DNA of 13,298 nt. Source: Anaerolineales bacterium. Lineage in GTDB: Bacteria; Chloroflexota; Anaerolineae; Anaerolineales; UBA4823. Position numbers and translations under genes: made by a program. Positions 5,263 to 12,083 of this stretch are shown piece after piece. The stretch lies in the NCBI GenBank assembly GCA_026415275.1, contig JAOAHK010000027.1:1-13298 (forward strand), in the 5' to 3' direction. The notes under the pieces are model-generated. The model saw nothing but the letters and a program-made list of their open reading frames with translations, was not told the DNA's origin and made no database searches. Position 1 is the first letter of the stretch. Each line of letters begins with the position of its first letter.

Positions 5263-6752
5263 AGCTCTCCTTCCAATTGCACTGCCTCAGAGACCGATGC
5301 GGTGCTTTGCAAGGGTAGCGTAAACACAAAGGCTATCCCTTTTTCTCGATTCTCTGCCCAAATTTTTCCTCCATGGGCTTCAATAATCCCTTTGCAAATT
5401 GCCAATCCTAGCCCTGTGCCACGCACTCGCTGGGGTTGTTCTAAACGAAAGAATTTATCAAAAATGCGCTCTAGATATTCAGGCGGAATCGCCGGGCTTT
5501 GATTGCGCACCTCGACCTTGATTTTGCCATCCTCTGGTGGAAATGCGACAACCTCTACCAAACTCCCTACAGGGGAATGTTTGAGGCTATTATTGATCAA
5601 ATTGATCAACACCTGTTCAATCAGTAGATAATCCACATATATCTCGGGGAGGTCAGATGGAATATGCAAGACAACCTGATGATCGGCTGAGTAGATCGTT
5701 GTTCTTTCTATGGCGCTACGGACAATCTCCTCTAAATTGCTCCATGAGCGCTCAAGAGTCAATGCCCCTGCCTCAAGTCGCGACATATTCAATAGATTGC
5801 CAACCAAGAGATTCAAGTGATCGGTCTCTTCTTCGATCATCTCCATTAATTCTTGGCGACTTTCTAGATCTAATTCCAAGCTAGGGCTATTGAGGCTCGA
5901 AATGGCTGCTTTGATTGCAGCTAAAGGAGTGCGTAGTTCGTGAGATACGGAGGAGAGCAAGGATGCTTTAAGGCGATCGCTTTCAGATAATATCTTGGCT
6001 TGAAGTTCGGTATGATGTAAACGCAGACGTTCCAACGCTAAGCTGGCTTGAGAAACAAAGATTTGCAGAAAGCGTTTTTCGGTCTCCGAGAAGGATTTCT
6101 GTTGTCTCCAAATTTGAATTTCACCCTCAGATGGAGGACTTAACTGCAAGGTAAAACGAAGGTCTGGGGGATTATCGGTTGTTGTAGGCTGCTCTTGCAG
6201 AGGAAACTCGCTAGTTAATGTGGAAATATCACTTTTATTTTCTAGATGAAGTTTTAGAGAAGCTGATACCCGATCGGCATGGATGGCTTGTTGGACTCGT
6301 TGGACTAAAACATCGAGGATTTCCTGTTCAGTTTGAAAAGAGGCAAGCTTGACCATGAAATCGAAGAGGCTAATGGCCTCAGATTCACGCGCTTGAGCAA
6401 GTTGAAGGCTGCGGCGCAAGCGCCCGACCAATTGGCTGATAAAAATAGTCACGACCAAAAAGACAATCAAGATGACGACATCTTGGGTTCGATGAACATA
6501 CAGTGTATAGTAGGGGGGGATGAAATTAAAGTTCAAGGCGAAAAAAGCTAAGATTGCCGATAGCAAACCTGCCCTCAAGCCCCAGAAAGTGGCATTAATA
6601 CCGATCGGAAACAAATAGAGCAGAGCGATGATTTCAATCCCAACGAATTCGCGCAGAGGGTAGAAAAAGAGAGTAGCGGTTAGAACGACCCCAATACTGA
6701 GGATTAAGCGCCGGATGATAGAGTTGTTGGAAGGGATTTGTTGGTGTTTCAC
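5259..6752 (-). CDS. KdpD-like membrane sensor histidine kinase lacking the KdpD/USP input domains
   Basis: A 497-aa kinase. Three to four membrane segments (about 14-31, 40-58, 61-78, 92-110) form a DUF4118-type KdpD membrane domain. A GAF-like region (about 125-245) follows, then the HisKA domain with H271 in SVSHELRTPLAAIKA, and HATPase_c with the N-box NNSLKH (387-392) and G2 box RGTGLGLAI (444-452). E. coli KdpD is about 900 aa; the long cytoplasmic N-terminus (KdpD and USP domains) is missing here, so K+ sensing would rest on the membrane and GAF parts. The G1 box is degenerate: VRNQSPAIP (415-423) replaces the usual DxGxG. The start is GTG at 6752, with a TATAAT ending 6 nt before it, suggesting a leaderless transcript. 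It overlaps kdpE by 4 nt. Confidence 0.87.
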   Translation of the reverse strand: MKHQQIPSNNSIIRRLILSIGVVLTATLFFYPLREFVGIEIIALLYLFPIGINATFWGLRAGLLSAILAFFALNFNFIPPYYTLYVHRTQDVVILIVFLVVTIFISQLVGRLRRSLQLAQARESEAISLFDFMVKLASFQTEQEILDVLVQRVQQAIHADRVSASLKLHLENKSDISTLTSEFPLQEQPTTTDNPPDLRFTLQLSPPSEGEIQIWRQQKSFSETEKRFLQIFVSQASLALERLRLHHTELQAKILSESDRLKASLLSSVSHELRTPLAAIKAAISSLNSPSLELDLESRQELMEMIEEETDHLNLLVGNLLNMSRLEAGALTLERSWSNLEEIVRSAIERTTIYSADHQVVLHIPSDLPEIYVDYLLIEQVLINLINNSLKHSPVGSLVEVVAFPPEDGKIKVEVRNQSPAIPPEYLERIFDKFFRLEQPQRVRGTGLGLAICKGIIEAHGGKIWAENREKGIAFVFTLPLQSTASVSEAVQLEGEL

Positions 6753-6758
6753 ACTGAA

Positions 6759-6764
6759 ATTATA
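6759..6764 (-). promoter_or_regulatory. -10 box of the kinase-kdpE operon
   Basis: A perfect TATAAT on the minus strand ends 6 nt before the GTG start at 6752, so the predicted transcription start coincides with the start codon. The -35 region (GATTAT, 6782-6787) is poor and overlaps the -10 of the divergent plus-strand promoter. Confidence 0.5.
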
Positions 6765-6777
6765 TCCTAAGCAGCCG

Positions 6778-6786
6778 TGTTATAAT
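6778..6786 (+). promoter_or_regulatory. Extended -10 promoter of the STAS/RsbW operon
   Basis: TGTTATAAT (6778-6786) is a perfect extended -10 element (TG-N-TATAAT). It compensates for the lack of a -35 box and predicts a start near 6793, about 50 nt before the STAS gene. It is back-to-back with the kinase promoter, only 13 nt separating the two -10 hexamers. Confidence 0.6.
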
Positions 6787-6794
6787 CCTCTAGC

Positions 6795-6814
6795 CTGTCC
6801 TAGGGGGAGGACAG
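6795..6814 (+). promoter_or_regulatory. 5' leader hairpin of the STAS gene
   Basis: CTGTCCT (6795-6801) pairs perfectly with AGGACAG (6808-6814) around an AGGGGG loop, at the very 5' end of the predicted transcript. No U-tract follows, so it is not a terminator. It could stabilise the mRNA or be an operator in DNA form. Confidence 0.45.
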
Positions 6815-6842
6815 CAGTTTGGTTATTGCGGAGGAGCGAAGG

Positions 6843-7178
6843 ATGGAGATTAAACATTCTCAATTTAAGCGCTGCGATTTGGTGCGGATTAGCGGCCGAT
6901 TGGACAGCGCCACAGCACCCACTTTAGAAGAGAGGTTGGAAGAAATCACTGAAGCCGGACGGTATCGTTTGGTTTTAGACCTAAGTGAAGTGGACTTCAT
7001 CTCCTCAAAAGGCTGGTGGGTTTTGATCAATACCCAAAAGAAATGCAAACGGTTCAACCGAGGTGAAGTGCTATTGGTCAATGTGCAACCCCAAATTCGT
7101 GAGTCACTGAATTTAGTCGGAATGGGCAAGTATTTCAGAATTTATGATGATGTTGCCAGTGCGGTAGGTAGTTTTTAG
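6843..7178 (+). CDS. STAS-domain anti-anti-sigma factor (RsbV/SpoIIAA-like)
   Basis: A 111-aa single STAS domain. It has the typical pattern VRISGRLDSATAPTLEERL (14-32), then LVLDLSEVDFISSKGWWVL (43-61). S54/S55 sit where the phosphorylated serine of RsbV/SpoIIAA lies, although the usual DSSG is changed to SSKG. Such proteins bind the anti-sigma kinase when unphosphorylated and so release its target. The open frame extends to a TTG at 6819, but GGAGGAG and AAGG lie immediately before the ATG at 6843, which fixes the start. The kinase gene follows with virtually no gap, and the phosphatase lies convergent just beyond, completing a partner-switching set. Confidence 0.85.
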   Translation: MEIKHSQFKRCDLVRISGRLDSATAPTLEERLEEITEAGRYRLVLDLSEVDFISSKGWWVLINTQKKCKRFNRGEVLLVNVQPQIRESLNLVGMGKYFRIYDDVASAVGSF

Positions 7179-7190
7179 TTGGTGACGATC

Positions 7191-7607
7191 ATGAAGTCTG
7201 CCAGGCGTCTTTTCGCGGGTCGTTATGATAGCCTAAATGAAATCCGTGAATTCATTGCGGAGGCCGCTCAAGAGGCGGGGCTAGATTCTCAAGGGGTCTA
7301 TGCTATAAAACTGGCAGTGGATGAAGCCTGCTGCAACATCATCGATCACGCCTATGGGGGGGAAAATCGGGGCGATATCGATTGTCAGGTGGATGTACGC
7401 AGCGATGGCTTGCTGGTGACTTTAATCGATCAGGGTAAGCCTTTCGATCCGAATAAAGTTCCCTCACCCCAGATCGGCAAACCGCTCAAGGAGGTCAAAC
7501 CGCGCGGAGTTGGCTTATATTTGATCAAGAAAATGGTGGATAAGATGGAATATCGCACCTCCGCGGGGCAAGGCAATGTGATGCGCTTATTCAAGCACAA
7601 GCGGTAA
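7191..7607 (+). CDS. RsbW/SpoIIAB-type anti-sigma serine kinase
   Basis: A 138-aa GHKL ATPase of the HATPase_c_2 type that phosphorylates a STAS partner and usually sequesters a sigma factor. Visible are the N-box AVDEACCNIIDHAYGG, the G1-type LIDQGKPFDP and the G2-type PRGVGLYLIKKMVDKM. The start is uncertain: TTG (7179), GTG (7182) and ATG (7191) are in frame. The ATG is chosen because GGTGA lies 5 nt upstream and the family usually begins near this point; at most four residues are at stake. It is cotranscribed with the STAS gene 12 nt upstream. Its last 21 nt overlap the 3' end of the convergent phosphatase gene. No sigma factor is in the window, so the final target may be something other than a sigma factor. 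Confidence 0.87.
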   Translation: MKSARRLFAGRYDSLNEIREFIAEAAQEAGLDSQGVYAIKLAVDEACCNIIDHAYGGENRGDIDCQVDVRSDGLLVTLIDQGKPFDPNKVPSPQIGKPLKEVKPRGVGLYLIKKMVDKMEYRTSAGQGNVMRLFKHKR

Positions 7608-9689
7608 AGAGGAGGGCTCGGCGTTTTCGGGGAAGTTGCGGCGCAAAATCATCAGGGTAATGTCATCAAATTGCGCCTCTTCGCCCACAAAACTCTGAAC
7701 ATCATCCAAAATGCGCATGAGCAGCTCCTGGGCAGGCAAGTCTAAAGAAGCTTGGGCAACCTTAACCAGACGCTTCTCGCGGTAGAACTCGCCCTGCTGG
7801 TTATGAGCATCGGGAATGCCATCGGTATAGAGAATTAAAATATCCCCAGATTGCATTTGGATGCTCTCTAATTTCCAAACTTGATCGGCTTCGATGCCCA
7901 AAGGCATTCCTGTCGGTGAGAGAGCGACTACTTTATGGCTGGCATGGTTGAACCAATAGGGAGGGTTGTGCCCTGCATTGCAGTAGGTTAGCAAGCCGCT
8001 CTGCGGCTCCAATATGCCATAAAAGGCTGTGACAAACAGGTTAATGCGCGCGTCTTTCAACAAGCGTTCGTTGACGGCAAAGAAGACCACATCGGGCGAG
8101 GCATCTTCATACTCAATGGCATAAGTGCGGATAAGGGTTCGACAGAGCGCCATATAGAGTGCCGCCGGTATGCCCTTATCGGCGACATCAGCGATCAATA
8201 ATCCGATCTTGCCCTCTGCTAAAGGAATGAAGTCGCAGAAGTCTCCACTGGTCTCGCGGGCAGGCAGCATCGTCACAGCTAACTCCCAGTTTGGCAGAAT
8301 GGGAATTTCGTTGGGCAGCAAGCTGGATTGGATGCGCCCAGCAAATTTTAGTTCCTGTAGGGTGCGTTGGTAGTTCAAGGTCTCAGTGTAGATTTGTGCT
8401 TGATGGATGGCAGAAGCAATCTGATCGGCGAGGGTTTTCAAACCCGGCAATAAACCACTAACTGCCTTGCGATCCCAAGGTTGTGCTAAGCTGCGCAATT
8501 CGACATAGATACAACCAATCGGTTCACCCTTTTCAACGTCAAAGATTGGGGTCAAGATGACTGGATCGTGTTTCTCAGGGGTATCTTGCCATGGTAGAGG
8601 TTCTTTCGCTAGATACACTTGGGAGCTTTTTTGATGATCGCACCATTGCCAAATTGGGTTAAGATCGATTTCCCAATCTTTGGGGCGCTTGACCAAAAGA
8701 TGATCCGGTTTAAGAGAGATGGCTAACCGCGCTGAGGGCAACATTGCCGGGGCGTGTTCTTCAAGAAGGTCGGCAAGTCTAGAGGCATCGGGGGGAGAGT
8801 TAATAATCGCCCGGCTAAGGCTTTCCAGCATTTCTAATTGGCGCGTGCGTTGCCGACTACTTTCGGCTGCCCATGATAACTGCCGCGCAAGCAAAGCCAG
8901 CAGGAATAATCCGGAGTTGAAAAACAGAAAAGCTAACCAGCCATGTTGGTTGTAAATACCTGCAGCTTGAATGGCAAACGGATGAGCCAAATTGGGCAAG
9001 CCCAAAGCCAGCAGGATGAACAGGGATAAAGCGCGCAAACTTTGTTTGCCAGCTAAGTGAACTTGCGTCCAAAAACCGTAAAGTAAATAGACCGCCCAAA
9101 TCAACAGGAAGACCGCTAAATGAACGCCTAACGCTGCCATCCCCAATAAGATCGAATAAGGGTCTAAATCCTTTAGGGGCAGTTGTCCCCCTAAACGGGT
9201 GTAAACACTCAATGCTACTAGATGAGCTAATGAGTAGTTTGCTAAATCATGAGTCAAATTGCGTGCTGCATCCCAGCGAATGCCTTGCGATTGGCTGGTG
9301 CGCAGACTGATCAAGTATCGGGCAATTTCGAGGAGGATAGACAGCCAGAGGACAGAAGGTCCAAGCAAAAAAGCCGCCGTCCACTGCGCCATGCCAGCCA
9401 GAGAGCCTTTGGCGCTGCCATACCGTTCCGGCCGAATTTCAAAGATGATGAAGTAATCTAGGCGGTTAAAGAGGTACAGTAAACCTGCCATCACCAGAAC
9501 AAGCAGCCACTCTTTTCGAAGCAAGTTTAGGTCGGTAAGGTGAGTCAACCAAATGATCCCCCCGATGGCAAAGGGAAGGGAATAAAGGAAAGAGATCACT
9601 TCGCCTGTGCCAATCATGCGTCGCGCTTCGTTATAGCTCTTAAGCTCTGGCCACAAGCGCATGGCGATCGATTGGAGAAATTGATCCAT
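7587..9689 (-). CDS. Membrane-anchored GAF-PP2C (SpoIIE/RsbU-type) serine phosphatase
   Basis: About 700 aa. The N-terminal 265 residues contain about seven membrane segments. A GAF-like domain follows, then a short coiled linker (LNYQRTLQELKFAGRIQSSLLP) and a C-terminal PP2C/SpoIIE domain. The metal-binding acids are present in SGDFCDF, IADVADKGIPAAL, YTDGIPDAH and FDDITLMIL, so activity is expected. RsbU-like enzymes dephosphorylate the STAS protein in response to a signal, here probably sensed through the membrane or GAF module. The frame allows TTG 9707, ATG 9698 or ATG 9689. The last is chosen because a TATAAT at 9697-9702 would start transcription at about 9690, giving a leaderless mRNA. 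If the upstream TATAAT copy (9711-9716) is used, ATG 9698 becomes possible. It converges on, and overlaps, the RsbW-like gene. Confidence 0.88.
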   Translation of the reverse strand: MDQFLQSIAMRLWPELKSYNEARRMIGTGEVISFLYSLPFAIGGIIWLTHLTDLNLLRKEWLLVLVMAGLLYLFNRLDYFIIFEIRPERYGSAKGSLAGMAQWTAAFLLGPSVLWLSILLEIARYLISLRTSQSQGIRWDAARNLTHDLANYSLAHLVALSVYTRLGGQLPLKDLDPYSILLGMAALGVHLAVFLLIWAVYLLYGFWTQVHLAGKQSLRALSLFILLALGLPNLAHPFAIQAAGIYNQHGWLAFLFFNSGLFLLALLARQLSWAAESSRQRTRQLEMLESLSRAIINSPPDASRLADLLEEHAPAMLPSARLAISLKPDHLLVKRPKDWEIDLNPIWQWCDHQKSSQVYLAKEPLPWQDTPEKHDPVILTPIFDVEKGEPIGCIYVELRSLAQPWDRKAVSGLLPGLKTLADQIASAIHQAQIYTETLNYQRTLQELKFAGRIQSSLLPNEIPILPNWELAVTMLPARETSGDFCDFIPLAEGKIGLLIADVADKGIPAALYMALCRTLIRTYAIEYEDASPDVVFFAVNERLLKDARINLFVTAFYGILEPQSGLLTYCNAGHNPPYWFNHASHKVVALSPTGMPLGIEADQVWKLESIQMQSGDILILYTDGIPDAHNQQGEFYREKRLVKVAQASLDLPAQELLMRILDDVQSFVGEEAQFDDITLMILRRNFPENAEPSSLPLVLE

Positions 9690-9694
9690 TCTTC

Positions 9695-9722
9695 TCATTA
9701 TAACCAAGTCATTATAACCAAG
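9695..9722. repeat. Tandem 14-bp duplication carrying two -10 boxes
   Basis: The 14-mer TCATTATAACCAAG occurs twice without gap (9695-9708 and 9709-9722). On the minus strand each copy contains a perfect TATAAT (9697-9702 and 9711-9716), immediately upstream of the phosphatase gene. The duplication therefore creates tandem promoters 14 bp apart. No good -35 box is evident for either. Confidence 0.7.
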
Positions 9723-9842
9723 CCGCCTAATTTCTGCGCAAGAACACCTTGTTTCGATCTCAAGCGCCCTTAGAGATTAAGAAGAGCTACCGCCAGACAC
9801 ACTTTAGTCCATTTTTAGATAATCGACCTCGTTCAAGCTGAT

Positions 9843-9872
9843 TTGTCCAGTTTGTTTCTCTAGGAGTATAAT
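9843..9872 (+). promoter_or_regulatory. Promoter of the metallophosphoesterase gene
   Basis: TTGTCC (9843-9848) and a perfect TATAAT (9867-9872) are spaced by 18 nt, with a start predicted near 9879. This leaves a short 5' leader of about 22 nt with no visible Shine-Dalgarno sequence before the ATG at 9901. Confidence 0.6.
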
Positions 9873-9900
9873 AATCTTATTCTCATTTAAACTATTTTCC

Positions 9901-10629
9901 ATGCGCGTTCTTGTTTTTTCGGATGTTCACGCCAATTTAACTGCTTTAGATCAGATCCTAGCTGATGCTGGTGATGTTGATGCTGTTTGGTGTTTAGGGG
10001 ACATAGTCGGTTACGGACCAGACCCGAACGAGTGCATTGAACGGATTCGCCGTTTGCCCAACCTGACCTGTATCCTGGGTAACCACGATGCAGCCGTGCT
10101 CGGCATGATTGAGGCAGAAGCATTCAACCATGATGCGCAGCGGGTCATTCAATGGACGCAAGCATCCTTGACGGAAGCCAGTCTTCGCTTTCTTATGAGT
10201 TTGCCCGAGCGGGTGGTACTCGGAGATGTTACTCTTGTGCACGGTAGCCCGCGCCAACCAGTTTGGGAATACTTGTTGGACGCTCAAACCGCTCGATACA
10301 ATTTTGATTTCTTTGATACCCCTTTTTGTTTTGTGGGGCATACCCACCTACCTATCCTCTTTCATTTTGACGAGTTCGATCCTCACCCGATTGGGGGGTA
10401 CTTGCCTCCCAACCAAGCGATCTGCCTGACGCCGCGTGAAATCGTCAATCCTGGTTCGGTCGGACAACCGCGAGATCGCGATCCTCGGGCTGCGTATGCA
10501 ATTTACGACACCGAGACATATCTTTTTGAGCATCGCCGGGTAGAGTACGATGTCCTAGCTGTCCAAAAACGGATGCGCTCAGCGAGATTACCCACCCGTC
10601 ATATCGAGCGCCTTGCGGTGGGATGGTGA
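9901..10629 (+). CDS. Calcineurin-like metallophosphoesterase (YfcE/ApaH-like)
   Basis: A 242-aa cytoplasmic two-metal phosphoesterase. All core motifs are present: FSDVHAN (D8, H10), GDIVGYGP (D34), GNHD (N61, H62), LVHGSP (H114) and GHTH (H147, H149). The protein is of usual length and lacks a signal peptide. Family members hydrolyse phosphodiesters or dinucleoside polyphosphates; the substrate here cannot be told from sequence. A clear promoter lies upstream but no Shine-Dalgarno sequence is seen, and the ATG is the only good start. The neighbouring genes are unrelated. Confidence 0.88.
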   Translation: MRVLVFSDVHANLTALDQILADAGDVDAVWCLGDIVGYGPDPNECIERIRRLPNLTCILGNHDAAVLGMIEAEAFNHDAQRVIQWTQASLTEASLRFLMSLPERVVLGDVTLVHGSPRQPVWEYLLDAQTARYNFDFFDTPFCFVGHTHLPILFHFDEFDPHPIGGYLPPNQAICLTPREIVNPGSVGQPRDRDPRAAYAIYDTETYLFEHRRVEYDVLAVQKRMRSARLPTRHIERLAVGW

Positions 10630-10722
10630 GGCGCGGAACGTTTTAATCTCCCTAAACGTCATAACATCAGAAAAGAAAAGCTGCAAACCCACCTGAGTTA
10701 ATGATCTACAAGGAGTAATGAG

Positions 10723-11691
10723 ATGGAATTGACCCCTAAATCTCTCCTGAAGTCCGTGGCACTTATTTTCATAATTGCCATCTTCCTTTCCGCTTGTGCT
10801 GCGCGTGCCCCTATACCCCCAAGCAATGCTGAGATGAGTGTCTATACGGATAAAAGTTTTGCTCCAGAATATGGGAGCGCCCCTCCTGCTCAACCGCAAG
10901 AGACCACACGGGGCTTTGCTAGCAGTGCGCCGACCTCGGTTGACCGCATGGTGATCAAGAACGCCAACCTCTCGCTGGTCGTGAAGGACCCAGCCTCGGC
11001 GATGGATTCGATTGCTGAGATGGCAGAGCGATTGGGAGGTTTTGTCGTATCGGCCGATCTGTATCGAACCACCACCCAAAGCGGCAAAGAAGTGCCTCAG
11101 GCTTCGATTACCATACGCGTCCCTGCCGAAAAGCTCGACCAAGCCTTGGATGAGATCAAAGCTTTATCCAAAGAACCGCCGCAAAAGGAAAATATCAACA
11201 GCCAAGATGTTACTGCTGAATACACGGATCTCGAATCGCGCTTGCGCAATTTGAAACGCGCCGAAGAACAGCTACAAGAAATCATGGATCAGGCTTACTC
11301 TACCGAAGATGTGTTGAACGTTTATCAGCAGCTAACCCAAGTGCGCGAACAAATCGAAGTCATTGAAGGACAAATGAAGTTTTATCGCGAGTCGGCCGCC
11401 CTTTCGGCGATCAGTGTGGAACTGATTGCTGAAGAAGCAGTTGAACCGTTGTCCATCGGGAATTGGAAGCCGGTAGGCGTGGCTCGCGATGCCTTGCAGG
11501 CATTGATCAACGCAGTTCAGTTCTTGATTAACGCAGCAATTTGGATCGTGATCTTCGTCCTACCCGTGCTGTTATTGGTCTATGGCATCTTCTTCCTCCC
11601 CCTGCGGGCTTTGTGGCGACTGGTCCGCCGCCGACGCAAGTCCCAAGCCACTCCACCTTCGGAGCCACCATCGCCCTCTATCCAGTCTTAA
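10723..11691 (+). CDS. DUF4349-family lipoprotein with C-terminal membrane helix
   Basis: A 322-aa exported protein. A signal peptide ends in the lipobox LSAC (C25), predicting lipidation at the outer face of the membrane. A low-complexity Pro/Ala/Ser linker follows, then the DUF4349 domain (about 75-235) with VIKNANLSLVVKDPASAMDSI and VPAEKLDQALDEIKAL. Residues 175-220 look like a long coiled coil (EYTDLESRLRNLKRAEEQL). A C-terminal membrane helix (about 270-290) is followed by a basic cluster, RRRRK, on the inner side. Tethering at both ends is therefore predicted. AAGGAG seven nucleotides before the ATG fixes the start. The function of this family is not known to me. Its 3' end faces acpS with an 11-nt gap and no recognisable terminator. 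Confidence 0.85.
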   Translation: MELTPKSLLKSVALIFIIAIFLSACAARAPIPPSNAEMSVYTDKSFAPEYGSAPPAQPQETTRGFASSAPTSVDRMVIKNANLSLVVKDPASAMDSIAEMAERLGGFVVSADLYRTTTQSGKEVPQASITIRVPAEKLDQALDEIKALSKEPPQKENINSQDVTAEYTDLESRLRNLKRAEEQLQEIMDQAYSTEDVLNVYQQLTQVREQIEVIEGQMKFYRESAALSAISVELIAEEAVEPLSIGNWKPVGVARDALQALINAVQFLINAAIWIVIFVLPVLLLVYGIFFLPLRALWRLVRRRRKSQATPPSEPPSPSIQS

Positions 11692-11702
11692 GGGATAATG
11701 CC

Positions 11703-12071
11703 TCACTCACCCCATGCTACTACCATTGCAATCGCCAGCTCTTGGGTGTGAGTGAGGCTCACCGACCAGCCCTGAATACCTAATGTTTGTGCTTCTTGCA
11801 AGGCCTTACCGTGAAGCACAAGGCAAGGTTGATGGGCAGCGTCATGAGTCACTTCGATATCCAGCCAACTCACTGCACCAATGCCACATCCCAAAGCTTT
11901 GGAAACGGCTTCTTTCGCTGCAAAGCGTGCTGCCAAAGAAGGAGGGCGGGAACAGTAGAGGCGAATCTCTTGCAGTGTAAATACCCGCTGTAGGAAACGC
12001 TCTCCATAACGTTGGATGACATCCTCAATGCGTTGGATTTCAACGGCATCGATTCCAGTGCGAATGACCAT
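11703..12071 (-). CDS. acpS: Holo-[acyl-carrier-protein] synthase
   Basis: AcpS transfers 4'-phosphopantetheine from CoA to a serine of apo-ACP, activating it for fatty-acid synthesis. The 122-aa protein has the standard length and both signature regions: RTGIDAVEIQRI (4-15, metal-binding D8) and RFAAKEAVSKALG (49-61, E54). The conserved SVSLTHTQELAIAMVVA (104-119) follows near the end. The ATG at 12071 is 12 nt after the stop of the M16 gene, so the two are probably cotranscribed. Only a weak GCGAG precedes the ATG; GGAG lies slightly too far upstream. Confidence 0.93.
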   Translation of the reverse strand: MVIRTGIDAVEIQRIEDVIQRYGERFLQRVFTLQEIRLYCSRPPSLAARFAAKEAVSKALGCGIGAVSWLDIEVTHDAAHQPCLVLHGKALQEAQTLGIQGWSVSLTHTQELAIAMVVAWGE

Positions 12072-12083
12072 GAGCTCGCTTAA

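Noticed and set aside
10636..10662. ACGTTT...AAACGT hairpin after the metallophosphoesterase gene as terminator
   Set aside because: Six pairs only, a loop of about 10 nt and no U-tract.
11700..11758. 10-bp inverted repeat GCCTCACTCA (11700-11709 and 11749-11758) between the lipoprotein and acpS, a possible bidirectional terminator
   Set aside because: One arm is the conserved acpS SLTHT coding region, the loop is about 39 nt, and no U-tract follows on either strand.
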